A stretch of 64,000 nucleotides of DNA from assembly GCA_037013685.1 (NCBI GenBank), contig CM072887.1, forward strand, positions 41,839,154 to 41,903,153, in the 5' to 3' direction. Source of the stretch: Acridotheres tristis. Its lineage: Eukaryota > Chordata > Aves > Passeriformes > Sturnidae. The notes beneath the pieces were generated by a model. That model ran no database searches. It saw only the letters and a list, made by a program, of their open reading frames with translations, and was not told the origin of the DNA. Positions 51,501 to 64,000 of the stretch are shown in pieces. Both the position numbers and the translations under genes were made by a program. Numbering within the stretch: position 1 is the stretch's first letter; each line of letters begins with the position of its first letter.

Positions 51501-52979
51501 CAGAAATGGCCTTTGGGTTTTTTAGGCACATTTATTCACCTCTGACAGGTTTGAGGTTTTAAAAACACTTTAACTGAATTAGCTGGTGAGTCACTTAGAA
51601 GGGGGTACTGAAACAAATTGAAATATCTGGGTATTTTAAAATTACAGTAGGGGCAGAAGCCATGTGTGGTTTTTAAATTAGTAGCATGACTCTTTACAAG
51701 TAACAGTTACTGCTTGGAGGATAGTTCTGTTGACTCAAAAAAATTACCTATTTATAGTTAACAGATAATCTCAGTAAAGGAAGAAGGTGTTATTAATTTA
51801 AAAGGATTTAAAGCTAGTATTATATATGAATTATCATTTAATTGTACAAACAGATAAACCATTCAAACTATAAAGTTTTGCTCTTTAAAAAGTGAAGTAA
51901 ACTGTGCCTCTGTTAATAAGCATAGCACTTGTTTTTGAGGAAGGAAAAATAAAAGTGAAGGAAGGCAGGGAAATTTCTCTCTGGAGATTACCTTTCAAAT
52001 TACATCATTTCTGAACTGGCCTGTGCCTATCTTGACAATTGCTTTAGTTTTGGTTGCAATGAATGCAATGTTTTCTTAAGTGCCAGCTACTATTTTAAGA
52101 AAGTGTTTGGCATCAGCCTCCAGAACAAGGGATTTGCCTTAGTTCAATTAAGGGTTTTTGTTTGTTCATTTTGCTTTTCTTCCCAAATGATGCAATATGG
52201 AGTATACCTCAACATTTTTGAATATGTGGGACTTGTATAAATTTTGCATGCTGCATAAGCTCCTACTGAGGTGGCAATGTACACTGAAATGTAAAGTACA
52301 GAAACAACTGGATTTCCATTATATTTTTTTCTCTATTTTTGCTCTCTATATTTTCAATACCAAACTGTGTTGATTGCCAAAGGACCTCCAGTTAAAAAGA
52401 TAAAAAAGAGAGCAAGGGAAGGTTAGAAACCTGAACCCTCGTCATCTGTGTGTCCTGATTTGTGAAACAAAGTACATTGTCAAGCTGATATAGCCTTATT
52501 TGTTCCCTGTGCAAAAAATAAAGCTGCTTTGTCTTTTTTCCAGTTAAAATGCAGAGCATGGTAGATTTTGTATAAAAATTAGTGCACATTGTATGTTATA
52601 GAATTTTAATCTCCAAATACTGGTTTCCTTATGCTCCACTTCAAGCATGGTGACTAATGCTGAAATTGTGCAGTACTTGTGAGGTGGACTTTCTTCTGTG
52701 CGCAGCCTCAGTGTTTAGTAGTGAAACATGTCCTTTCTCATGCAGGTAGCTAATGTTAATACCATTCCCTGTTTTAATAATAGAAAGTGCAGCACAGCCT
52801 GGAAATTTTGATTCAATGTTGGGTGTTTCTGTAAAGACATCACTTTTTATTAAGCTTTTTTACCTTGCTGCAGGATGTTATGTCATGTCTGTTAACCAAG
52901 AACATTTGAAGCCCCATTTCAACTGCCTTATACTTTTACATGAATGAATTCTATATCATGGCTGTCTGCCTCAATTTAG
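48549..52979 (+). other. DISC1: DISC1 intron 7
   Basis: This 4.4-kb phase-0 intron runs from GTAAGT to CTCAATTTAG. It is AT-rich unique sequence. I see no mobile element, long open frame or RNA gene in it. Confidence 0.9.
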
Positions 52980-53082
52980 GTTTGCACGAGTCAGAAACTC
53001 TGCAGTACTTTGAGGAGGAAAGTGAGTGATATTGAGACTCAACTACCAGCTCTACTCGAAGCCAAAATGCTGGCTGTTTCAG
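52980..53082 (+). CDS. DISC1: DISC1 exon (human exon 8 equivalent)
   Basis: This 103-nt exon encodes 34 codons plus the first base of a Gly codon. The block 'DIETQLPALLEAKM' is identical to human as I recall it, within human residues 564-597. It is one of the best-conserved parts of the gene in this window. Acceptor CTCAATTTAG; donor GTAAGT. In the human t(1;11)(q42;q14) family the gene is broken in the intron just after this exon, so truncated human DISC1 ends at the residue equivalent to the Ser before this donor (established knowledge). Confidence 0.96.
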
Positions 53083-56000
53083 GTAAGTTTTAAGTGATGA
53101 GAAGGATTAACGGTGTTAAGGAGTGTCTTAGAGCAGTTACTGACCTCTTCATGACAGACTTATTAGGGAAAGTTGTTCATGTGCTTCTGTAGATCCCTTG
53201 AAGTCGTGACCAGCCTGGCAGAACAGGGCTGTGCTATGCCTTGTGTAAGGTACTTCAGGTCCCTCTCCACAGTTTGGAGCTACTGGCAAAGCTGATGCTG
53301 TGTGGTAGACCATTAACATGCAAAACACATGGTATTTTTCCATAGGAGAAATTGATGTTTAATCATGAATAGCTGTTCCAGGACTCCTCTAGTTACATTC
53401 TTAGAGCTCTCTAGCTAGGTTGTAAATGTATAGCTAAGGTATCATAATTACAAGTCTGGCTTGAAATGACACTTTAAAATGGAATACAATAATTGGCAGC
53501 TTCTGCTATTCAGATCATTAAACAACTAATGTTGGCAGCAAAAGAGCACTTTCATCTTTGGAGCACTCATGCATGTTATTTACAACCAATAAAACACTGA
53601 AATGTGATTACAGAGTGTGATACATGCCACTTGCTTGGGATTGCTGCACTGTTCACCAAGGAAAGAAGGCAAATCACAGTCCTTTCTTTTAAGTTGGAAG
53701 AGGTGGGTTTTCTAATTCAGCAAATGGTTTGCAAATGCTTCAGTAGGGGTCTCAGAGAGGAAGCTGAGTAGAAGGGAATGTGGACTAGAGTGCAAGGAAT
53801 TTTCCAATGTTACACCAAGTAATGAAAGGCTAAAGAATTTTTGATACCTTATATCGAGACGAGATGTAGCTCTCCATATGTGATTTATCTTTTCAATTAT
53901 ATACAAGAATCTCTGTTGCACACACAAATTATTTTAAAATGAAATCTTGTGCAGTGTCACATGTTTGTTTGCCAGAAGTGGATAATGTCAGGCTTGGGCA
54001 AAGTCCCAAAGGAAATTAAAGCCCAGATCTTGTATTGGTGCTGAGCATGCTCAATTTCCTTACTTCTTGTAACACCTTTTAAAAATGGAAATCCTCTTTA
54101 TTTCTCTCTCCACCTCCAAGAGGTAAACCAGGCAATCATCCTTCACTGCCTTTAGACTGTTTAAATGTCAGTAATTTTTTCAGCTTTGGAAAAGGGGTTT
54201 TAATGGCTTGGGAACAAAACAGCCTATAAACTGGACATGCAACTACATGTAGGAAGCAGTTGGCCAGAAAAGCTGTATCTCAGTCTGACACTTGGAGAGA
54301 GTGAAAGACAGCTTGAGGATCATTTCCAAAACATTCATAACAGCATTTTATACTTGTTAGCTCTTAAAAGAGGTTGCTTGTTTCAGGAATGAATTCCAAA
54401 GGCAATTTAATGCTGCTCTTTCTGTAAACTGTTTTTACAATTGTTTGACTGCCTTTCTATGCTTTTTAAGAACTATCAGTTCAATTTCTTTGTACTGCTA
54501 AAAGCACTATTTCATTTTTTACTCTTGCTTCAGGAAATTTTAATGGCTGTGAATGGTAAAATCCTAATTTGTTAGTAAGACAAAATTCTGCATGGCATGG
54601 TTAAAAATAATGGATTAAATGGATACTGTAATTTTTTAACCTCGTTGTAAGATATGGATGCATTTAGTCAATGTGGTAGCACTTGTTTACATGAAATGCA
54701 GGGTTATAACCAGAAGACACAGGAGAGATACAAGAGTAAAAATAAAATTCTTTCTCTGAAGACCTATAAGTAAAAAAAGAAAAAAAAAATCTAAAAACAC
54801 TAGAAATAGCTTTAGAGCATGAGGTGAATAAAATCAGAAAAGCCAAGATACAGGCTGAGTTTCAGCTAGCTAGCAGAGAAGCAAATCAGAAAGAAAAGAT
54901 TTGATAAATGTAGAAGACGAAAGAGGAAGGAAGAGATAAAAATAGTGGAAGTTATTTTGTTTGGTTTTTTTTTAACTTAAGGCAAAACCAGTGATTAGTG
55001 GATAATGGAGAAGGCTAAATTACTTTAGTTTCTGTGTATTCCTGTGTCGGGGTAAATGAATGACACCTCTTAAGGAAGGCATAGTTAAGAAGCAGATCTT
55101 AATCTTCTAAATACTGTCTAAGATTTAAGCAAGATGCTTTATGTACATATTTCCTGGTCTCTCAGTCAACAATGTTAATGAACAGCCTGGGTATGCTCAA
55201 TTGTTACAAGTTGGAAGAATATTCAGTTGGGTAACAGGACAGTCTTGGAAGAGTGTGATGTTCAGAAGGAATTATAGTGTGCATTTGCAAATATGCAGTA
55301 ATAATAAAGTTTAGTGGTCATAGTTAAAGGCTTTCATTTAGTCTGGAAACATCAGACAGGGTTAAATGTTTGTTACTTGTACTTCTTATGTAGCAGTTTG
55401 ATAATTCATTCTGACAGTTTCTTCAAGAACACTACTAATAGATACTGAGAACAACTGTTTTTCTCTATACAGATGTCACATAATTTTTGATTAAAGTAGC
55501 ATTTTTCTTGAGGAAGCAGTAAGAGTCAAGTGACTTTGAAATAGTGTCAAAGCAAAAAGATGACTATCCCAAAAGTTAGATTAGATGAGCTAAAGAATAA
55601 AGTTATTAAGTGAAAATTAGCTTTCAGAGTTTGTATGTGGTGACTTAATGATGTGATGACTTGGAAAGCATGATCTATATACCTCAGCCTTTAATGGCTT
55701 TCTTGACAGCTTCAGACAGCATTCGTTTGCTACATGGACTGTACTTTCTAATACAAATACATTGATTTAAAATACCGATGTATTTGCACCAAAAATTGTA
55801 AGAATATAGTTGATATTATTTTTGGAGGAAAATACCATGGTAAATGCAATGTAAGTATAAGTTCTATTGGTCTTACCAATGCAATACCGTGGAATTTAAG
55901 GCTGTATGAGAAATGATATTGTAAAGATGTAAGAGACAATACAATGTATATAAATGGCTCTCCTTCCTATTATTTCATCCTGGGAAGAAGTGTAAATTTA

Positions 56001-59000
56001 AATTTGGAAGAGAAAAAACAAGCTTTGTGAATATTTTGATTATTGAAGGCTATAAAATTCATGTAATTAAATTCCAGTGAGCTTTCTTATGGGAAAAAGA
56101 AAAGAAGCCCATACTTACATGTTCAAGAGGTATTTCTATCAACAGGTACAATTCAGAACCTGTGTATCAACACCTCACATCTGATTAGCCTGTTGGGACA
56201 AATAACTAATAGTTAATACTCTGAAGATGCTAGTAGAGAATTTCCCTCCAGAGATAATTAGAAGGTTCCTATATTGTTCCAGTTATTAAGCCAGGAGTTT
56301 TAGGTAATTATCAATAACAAGTACTCGTGATGTCATGAGTCATTACTGTTGATATGCACAATTGTAAATTCTCATCGATGAACTATTATAGTTTAGCATC
56401 TAATAGGTCTCTTTCTAATTATAAAAGAACCCTTTCATGTCAGTGCATAGAAACCTGCATGTGATTTTTCTAACAGCTGCTTCTTACAGTGGCTCTTAAT
56501 ATGCTTATAAAATTTTGTAGTCAGTTATAGGAAGACCATGATAGTATGTGATACTCTGTTCTTTCTTTCAGTATTGTGTTACTATTTAGCCTGAAATTTT
56601 TCTAGTGAATACGTTTCAGATGATTTGAAGCTGGTAAGAAAATTCAAATAGGATGATGTTTAAGCAAGTGTGAACATAACTGTAGAAATATTATTGAAAC
56701 TTATTTTCATACTTTGAGTTGTTTTATACAAGAGGAGATAATAAGAAATGGTGTGTTTCTGGTGTTTCCTTAGTGAGAAAATAGTTTGGGAATAGGAAGG
56801 ATGATGCAAACTAAAATGAATTTTTAGTCCTGTTTCATCTCTTTCCTATATTTGAATAAAATCTGAATAAAAGGTTTATGGAGGTACATTTTACAATGTT
56901 TTCATAGACCTAGAACTTTTTTTCCTCTTGAGAATGCATATTAGCATGGGACTAGATAGCCAGAAAGTGGCATAATGGGAAGCTAACCAGGCATGAATGA
57001 AATACTGTGTTTATTATCCATGTGTACATTATACTGTGTAGTTATCCATGAGATGCATGTCATTAATTTTCCTTCTGTTTTTGAAAACACAAATTAGATC
57101 CAAACACAGAAGTTGGAGTGAGGTGACTTGTAGTTTGAAAATTTTAAAATTATCTATACCAATAAGAGATCATGTGTCATGGTCCTATAAATATCATTGC
57201 CTCTATTTTAAGTACTGGAAAGTGGGAGCTGCTTGGAAATGATGTTGTGGGATATTTCCAGCAGTACAATAAGGTTTTTTTCCTTATGTCAATGTAAAAG
57301 CATAGTTTTATAAATAACATGACATAAATACTAGATAGCATATTTCACAAAGCCTAATGTTAGGACAGTTGCCTCTTTGATGCTCATTTAGGGCAAGTTC
57401 TGCATGGATCCAACTGTAACAAAAAGAGACCCCAACTTTCCAGATTCGGTGCTAAGTATTCCTGTTGGGAATGAGTATATCAGAGAGGGGACAGAGCCGT
57501 CAGGCTGGAAGATGCCAGTGCAGATGGAAGGACGTTTTCAGCCATCCATCTGTGATTTCTGCTAATGTGGATGCCTTGTTTTCATGCTTCTGCTGAAGTC
57601 TGTCATTTCATTGAGAAATATGGACACATGGTTCTTGGTGTGATGTCTATGGTATGAGTTCTTCCCCAGATGTGCCACATACAGCTCTTAATTTGTCTTT
57701 CACTGGAAGGTAGTAGTGTTCCTGGTTTCTTTATCTTTTCTGAGAACTGTTGTTCTGTAATGGTTGTAGAACTTGCCTAATTTTTGAGGCCAAAATAACA
57801 ATGCTGCTTTGTGGCTTCTCTTGAAGGCTCAGTTTTTTGATGAATTGGAATCCAATAGAGGGCTGCATCTTGTCAGATGACATAGCTGGTTCCACACTTT
57901 ACTTTTCCTGATTCCAGCAGCAGCCTGGGTTGATGGATCACAGCATATTGAGATTAATTTTACTTCATGACTGCAGCGTCTGGTTCCAGCATTCAATGTC
58001 GTGTGTGGTCATGTCTTCCTACAACACTCACTTTACACTCCACGAAATAAAATTTGCCACCATGTATTGGTGCAAGCAGTGTACTTCCTGGTGCACCTGT
58101 TAGATCGTTTGAAAAATAATTCTAGTGAGTCCCCCAAACCAACTCTCAAATGGTTTCTCAGACTTCAGATAGCTCTGTGTTGTGGTTTGTCCCCTGCCAG
58201 CAGTAAAGTACTATGTGGACATTCTCTCTGCTCACAGAGGGGGAGGAGAGTTGGGGAAAAAAAACCCAGTAAAACTTGTGGGTTGAGACAAGAACAGTTT
58301 AATAACTGAAGCAAAATAAAATATAATAATACTAATGATGGAGAAGAACAGCAATAATAATGGTAATGGAAAGAAGAGTGAGAGAGGCATAAAGCCCAAG
58401 ACAGGCAGGTGATGCACAATACCTATAAAGTGATGCTTACCACCCACAGACCAGTGCCCAGCCCGTTTCCAGGCAGCTATTGGTCCCTCCCAACCAACTC
58501 CCTCCAGTTTATTTGCTGAGTATGATGTTCTGTGGTATGGAATATCCCTTTGTCCAGTTTGGATCAGCTGTCCTGGCCGTGTTCCCTTCCAGCTTCTGGT
58601 ATACTTGTTTGCAGAGCATGGGAAACTGAGATGTCCTTGATTTTAGGCTAAGAACTGCTCAGCAACAGCTATAAACATCAGTGTGTTATCTACATTATTC
58701 TCTGCCTAAATGCAAAACACAGCACTGTACCAGCCACTAAGAAGAAAATTAACTCTATCCAGCCAAAATCAGGACATTATGCTGTTTGTCTTTTTAATCT
58801 CATTTTCAAGTCAGATTGCTGGATGTTACTGGCTTTCAGTGAACTTCAAGGGTAATTCATTGTAGCTGAAGTTGCAGCATGATATATGACCAGACAGCAG
58901 AAAATCTTCTCCTCTGTTGGAGAAGTCAGTCATGAAACAACTTACTCTCTTCCACTCCTCTTACCTAGGCGGCTATCCCTGGAGCAGCAGAGAAGGTCAA

Positions 59001-62000
59001 GTTATCTCTTTTGCAGCTCCTTTACTATGGTTTTGCTCAAAGGAGACATGTTGGTTGGAAGAGCTGTGAAGGGAAGGTGCTATCACCCTGGAGAAAAGGC
59101 TGTGCTGTGGTCTGGACGGCATCAGAGAAAACACTTGTGGAAGGGGACAGTGATGTCTCTCTTTCCATTGTTACTACTAATTTGGAATGTTATCACTTCG
59201 GGATTTATTTATTTGTGCTCCCCACTGCCCCCGTGTTGTTCTCTGGTGCCTGATTCAGTCCAGGTGCAAGAGGCTCTCTGTGACTGACAATTGCTCCTCC
59301 AAATGTATGTCTGTGGGGTCTCACACCTTCTTCTAGTTGACAATTACCTTTCAAGATCACATCAATCATGTAGCTGTGTTATGCTTCATAAAAGCATTGA
59401 CATGTGTTATTGCTTAAAAACAATAATTGCAATTCAAATGCGCTGGATTTCTGTAAAATGTTTCAGGAGATGGTAGACTGTCCCTTATTTGCAGTTTATT
59501 TTTTCAGAGGTGCAAACACACTGGCAGTCCCTCCAGAATCTTACATTTCTGTCATGTTTTTAGCTTTTTCCCTTTCCTTTGTGAGTAGGTGAATGAGATT
59601 TATTTTCTTCAGTTTCTTTTGTGGTGTTGAAATCACTTTGTATCCTCATTAATCACAGGGTGGAACATTTTTGGCCTTGAATTCCAGTACCATTGATAAA
59701 TACTGTGGTGCCAAATGCCCTAAGCAAAAATGTAAATTTTCACTTTCTTATGAATTATTAAAGGTAGTGCTGTAAGTAGATGAAGAATTAATTTATAGAT
59801 AACGATGAAGAATGACCAGTCTACTCTGTTACATTTAAGCTAGTTTGCAATAGATATACTTTATTATTAATGAAGAAATTACACCTTTGTTTGTATTACA
59901 ATGAACATATTATCACTGGGGCTGAGACTTCTCACTCTGCTTCAATATAAATAATGGTTACTATGGGTGTATGTAATTTCTGCCATAAATTTGAGAAAAA
60001 GCATGAGTAAAAAATTTGTGGACCCTTAACTTTGTCTTACATTTTGAAGGGGGAAACATTTAATAAAGCTTAATTAATAATGCATTTCTTGTTTTTTGGT
60101 GAAACCGGGCAGATTTCAAACTGTATTTTTAATCAATTTGTTGCTGGAAAAATGTATCAAAATAATGATATTTTACTTCAATACTACTAAATGGGCAATA
60201 ATCTGCCCAATATAATAAAATCTGACAATTTGGTGTAATAACGGGCATGAGTTTGTGGCATGTAACTATATCTATAGAAAATATATTTGATGTGCAGAGT
60301 ACAACTTAAATGAAGCCATACAAGTAAAATTTTAAGAATAGGGGAAATACACTAATTTTTACACTAAGTAAATAAATTATATAGCTACTTTCTGCCTGGA
60401 GATTTTTAAAATTTTTACTCTTTTTCCTGTGTGGGTTGTTGTGCTTGATTTGGCTGGTATTTTTGGCATTCACATCAAGCTGCTGGAGCTTACCTCATGT
60501 CACTTTCTGTAGAGGATGAAGGATGCATGGGAGGAGAGAGACCCAGAGGGCAAGATTAAGGAGGAAGATTTACTTTTTTTGTTGCTGTCTTTTGAGATAA
60601 TGGTAATGTGCAGTCCCTCAAAGTGAAGTGTACATACTCAATTCCTTATGATAGTGCATTTGCAAGCACATTACCTGTTCAGAGCACTGGGTACTGCAAG
60701 TTTGCTGCCCCAATTTGCACCCAGTCTGTTTACATGAACATGGATGCAGTGGCTAAAATTGCACATCTCCAACAAGCATCACTGTGAGACAGGAGGAAAG
60801 ATGGGAAAAGTGGCATCTTGCTCTTCAGTCCCCTTCACAAAATCTCTGTCCCATGCCCTGGTTTAGACCACAATCTCAGTTTTGGTCTTAGACTAGTTAG
60901 AACCCTCTCACTGGTATGGCTGTGCAAAACAAAACTGAGTGGTTGACAAAGTAGCAGTTATTGCGTTCACTTAGGCAAACTAATTATTAGAATATCAAAA
61001 AGAAGAATTTTAACATTTTGAGAGTGTTAGCAGAATAAAATATCTTGACGTATGTTTTCAGCATGTTTGTATGGCATCTAATGTGACGTTGTCTCAACAA
61101 CAACAAAAAAATTCTCCAACAAAATAACAACAGAAAAAAAACAACCCAGGAGGGCATGTTTTTCAATGCTGGGAGCTATCGATTATATTAATTTTTTAAT
61201 TAACCTTCTCATGGAATGCAGGAAGCAGTTAGTTTGGTTGCTGGGATTGAGGTCAGAGCTCATTAATAATGGTACTTGTGATGCCCGAGTTTTTATATGT
61301 TGTTCTAAATTTTCACTGTAGACTTTCAGACATTTTTGCTATCATGGGAAGCTACATCAGGTAGCGTCTCTTTTGCTTTTGGGTTTGTATCTGCTGCCAT
61401 TTCCTTGTAGCCTGAGTTTTGATATAAGCTTCTCCTCTGGGAATTCAGATCTATTCAGTGTATATATAAAACTTTCATATGCAATATCATACCTTTTGCT
61501 TGCTGTCCTCTGAAATGTAACAGCAGGCTCCAGGTTCTAATGAAGATTTTCTCACCTTCATGTTTTATTAAGCCTCCTGTGCTTTGATGCTTAGGATGAG
61601 GTCAGGTGCATAAAGGTGGACTCGGGTCTTCTTGCCTTAGAAGCATCTGAATATTTGCCATTTTTTCCAGTGATTTTGTCTTGCTTATTTTGCTGCTTTG
61701 TTTTGCCCATTCGGAAACATGACAAATTAAGGTAATAAAATGTATGCTGCTGTTTCCCAATAAAACACTGGTAAGCCATAAGATCCTACTATTTTTAAGA
61801 TTCTACATATGCTATTTGTAAAGCATGTTTATAGTTATTTAATTGTAAGACAGAAGTGGCAAGTAGGGTTTTAACTGGGAATTGGAAGTGAAGGACTTTT
61901 GACCTGTTAAAAAGAAACAAGAAAATGTCAACTTTAAATGGGGAATAGGTTGAATGACACTATCATAGCCTTGGGGCTAAAAAAAACCCAAAAAAGCAAA

Positions 62001-63780
62001 TTCAAAGCAGGACTACCATGCTTAGTTCTGTCTTTAAACTTATTTGATACAGTATTTTCCAAAATTTTGTTAAGTGCAGCCTCCCTTTGGCACATCTGCC
62101 CTCATACAGCCACTTGAGTTTGCAGCAGTGTATTTGCTCTAGGAGAATGGCTGTAGGTGTTGGGTGGAGGTGTTCCTGTTCACTCTGGCATTCTGGAGGA
62201 ATGGAGCCTCTCCTGGCAGCTGCTGGTGGTGGTTTGCCATCTTCTGACCAGTGTAAACACTTGCACCCTATTCTTGCTTCCTTATCTTGAAGAAACAGAA
62301 CAGCAAAAGTGTTCCCTTTTATGCCTTTGTGATCGACACTTTGAAGACTCTAGGTCAAAAAGATGTAATGCCACAGTTTAGGATATTCTGATGTGGATTT
62401 CGTTGTTTAGATTATGTGTTAATATGTGGAAATAAACTTTTCAATTGATCTGTTGTGTCTAAGCAACAGTGTATTGCATTGTGTAAACAAAACCAAAAAG
62501 AAACCCTTACATCTGAATAGTGCTGGTGGTATTATAAAGTGATTTCAGAAGTCTAAAGTCATTACACGTACTTCAGAAACTGATGAGACATTTGTGTTAT
62601 GCTTCAAGGCTAAATCTTCTAAGTGCCTTTACTTACTAAATACCTTTACTTATTAGATTATATCACCAAATTTTTGCTAATTTAGGATGATATCAGAGCT
62701 TAAGTCTTATGCTAAAGATCTTCTTTCTTTTATTGGGCAATTCTATATGGAAATTTTTTTGATCAAGAATTCTTTAGATTAAAGTGTTGTGGTGGGGTTT
62801 AGGTTTTTTTTGTGTATTTTTTGGTTTGAATTTCTTCCCCCCAGCCAAGTATCTCAATCATTAAAATGATTCTGGTACAATTATATAAATGTAGCATTGT
62901 TACTCTACTGCTATTTAAAAGTAATTTAATGAGTATATCACTGTCACTTTCTATTTATTGCAAAAGACTTCTTTGCAAAGTAAGGAAACATTCCTCTCCA
63001 GCTGCTTTTAAAAATGGTTTTCAGAACATTTAAGTGGATAAATGTTACTAGGCTGCACTCTTAAATCACTTGGGAGTTGAACTTTTTACTCTGGATCCCT
63101 GTCCAAAGGAACCAGACATTTAAAAAAACTCCAGAACAGTATGAGCTGGTGCTGCCAAGGCCTTCTGCCTGTCTGTGACATTTCATACTTCAGAGAGAGC
63201 CAGAAGCAGAGGATTGTGACTTCTGAATGTGTTCTCTGAGAAGACCATCTCCCCACGGTCTTTGCTTGAGGTGCAGCCCGTTTAAGAAATGCATTGTGTC
63301 ATTCATGAACAGCCTTCTGGTGCTTGTTACAAAAATCAGCACAGAACTGCTTTGTTCAGGGAGGGAACACTTTAGGGTGCAGTGGCTTCATGGCCTCTAT
63401 TTCAAATGTGCTGTGCATTGAGGGGTCCTCCAAAAGAAGAAAATGGTCTGATCACGCTGCAACAATCAGTGAATTACAGTACAACATGATTTGAAGTGCA
63501 AACCCTTAAGAACAGGTTTCCTGAAAAAATGTAAATTGTATCAATAATTAAAGAAAATAATTGTATCTGATTTAACCTTACACGCAGAGAAATGGTATTA
63601 TTTTTGTAATATTAATGAAATGGATGCTTGCAAAGCAGTTTTTCTTTTTTTCCCTCTTTGAGTTGCTATTGGGAAGTATTATTGCCTAATTTCCCAGGAT
63701 TGCTACATCAGCTGCTGTTGCAAGTGTCTGCCTCATTGTCTTTTTCCTCTTTCTTCCCCTGCCCCCCACAAAACATGCAG
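53083..63780 (+). other. DISC1: DISC1 intron 8 (equivalent of the human t(1;11) breakpoint intron)
   Basis: This 10.7-kb phase-1 intron runs from GTAAGT to a strong pyrimidine tract and CATGCAG. It contains one LTR (58178-58776). The remainder is AT-rich unique sequence; 55440-57400 and 59600-60420 are particularly AT-rich. Short direct repeats occur (for example 'cctttactta' twice near 62625-62652). No further gene is supported. Confidence 0.9.
58178..58776. mobile_element. Solo LTR of an avian ERV (class III/ERV-L type)
   Basis: The segment starts TGTTGTGGTTTGTCCCC and ends in 'ttaactctatccagccaaaa' and then ...GGACA, giving TG...CA ends. The phrases 'gtggtatggaatatcccttt', 'aactgctcagcaacagct' and 'catcagtgtgttatctacat' are ones I recognise from a common avian LTR. 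It is better preserved than the LTR at 36.5 kb. No pol or gag is next to it, so it is a solo LTR. No clear flanking duplication is seen. Confidence 0.85.
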
Positions 63781-63969
63781 GAAGTAATTTCGGCACTGCA
63801 AAGGATCTTGCAGAAGAAATAAGATCATTAACATCAGAGAAAGAGGGACTGGAAGGACTTCTCAATGAACTGTCGGTTCTGAGTGCCAGGAATACGCAAA
63901 AACTAGAGAGAATTAAGGATGACTACACCAGATTGAAACAAGAACTTGAACAAGGAGAGGCTGCCTTTG
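63781..63969 (+). CDS. DISC1: DISC1 exon (human exon 9 equivalent)
   Basis: This 189-nt exon completes the Gly codon from exon 8 and encodes 62 more codons plus one base, ending at GTGAGT. Conserved blocks are 'TAKDL', 'EEIRSLTSE' and 'EGLEGLL', followed by 'RNTQKLERIKDDYTRLKQEL', which aligns with human residues 635-654. It corresponds to human 598-661 without gaps and is largely alpha-helical coiled coil. The codon at 63807-63809 (CTT, Leu) is the equivalent of human Leu607, the site of a studied human L607F variant. The acceptor is strong (long C/T tract, then CATGCAG). Confidence 0.96.
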
Positions 63970-64000
63970 GTGAGTAGTTTACAGATTGTTACAGCTTTTT
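63970..64000 (+). other. DISC1: DISC1 intron 9 (first 31 bases)
   Basis: This is the start of the next intron, with a GTGAGT donor in phase 1. The remainder lies beyond the window. Confidence 0.9.

Overview
This window is vertebrate nuclear DNA, almost certainly from a bird. It is AT-rich, mostly intronic, and has no dense gene layout. The bird assignment rests on four CR1 LINE remnants, two LTRs of a type I recognise from avian endogenous retroviruses, and a gene whose exons match DISC1 (disrupted in schizophrenia 1) but differ from the mammalian sequence. I cannot name the species.

The one real gene is DISC1 on the + strand, running through the whole window. Six internal coding exons are present, with canonical AG/GT borders and compatible phases: 27000-27150, 30447-30576, 34884-35119, 48494-48548, 52980-53082 and 63781-63969. 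They correspond to human exons 4 to 9 (about human residues 373-661). Joined, they give one open frame of 864 nt. Compared with my recollection of the human protein, it aligns without a single gap. The encoded part is the alpha-helical and coiled-coil scaffold region of DISC1. The exons before (1-3) and after (10-13) were not found and should lie outside the window.

Layout: 1-26999 is the downstream part of intron 3, with three CR1 fragments, a long poly-T tract and two weak antisense open frames of unknown meaning. 27000-35119 holds exons 4-6 close together, with one CR1 in intron 5. 35120-48493 is intron 6, with a solo LTR (36533-37096), a decayed minus-strand ERV-L-like pro-pol fragment (about 39580-40943) and an AT-rich palindromic microsatellite. 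48494-53082 holds exons 7 and 8. 53083-63780 is intron 8, with a second LTR of the same general family (58178-58776). In human this intron position is where the t(1;11) translocation interrupts the gene, after residue 597. 63781-63969 is exon 9.

I found no tRNA, rRNA, CRISPR array or bacterial-type element, and no convincing new system. The most useful observations are the complete length conservation of DISC1 exons 4-9, the inactivating changes in the retroviral fragment (including a lost protease catalytic Asp), the poly-A-like tract beside that fragment, and two unexplained antisense open frames in intron 3.
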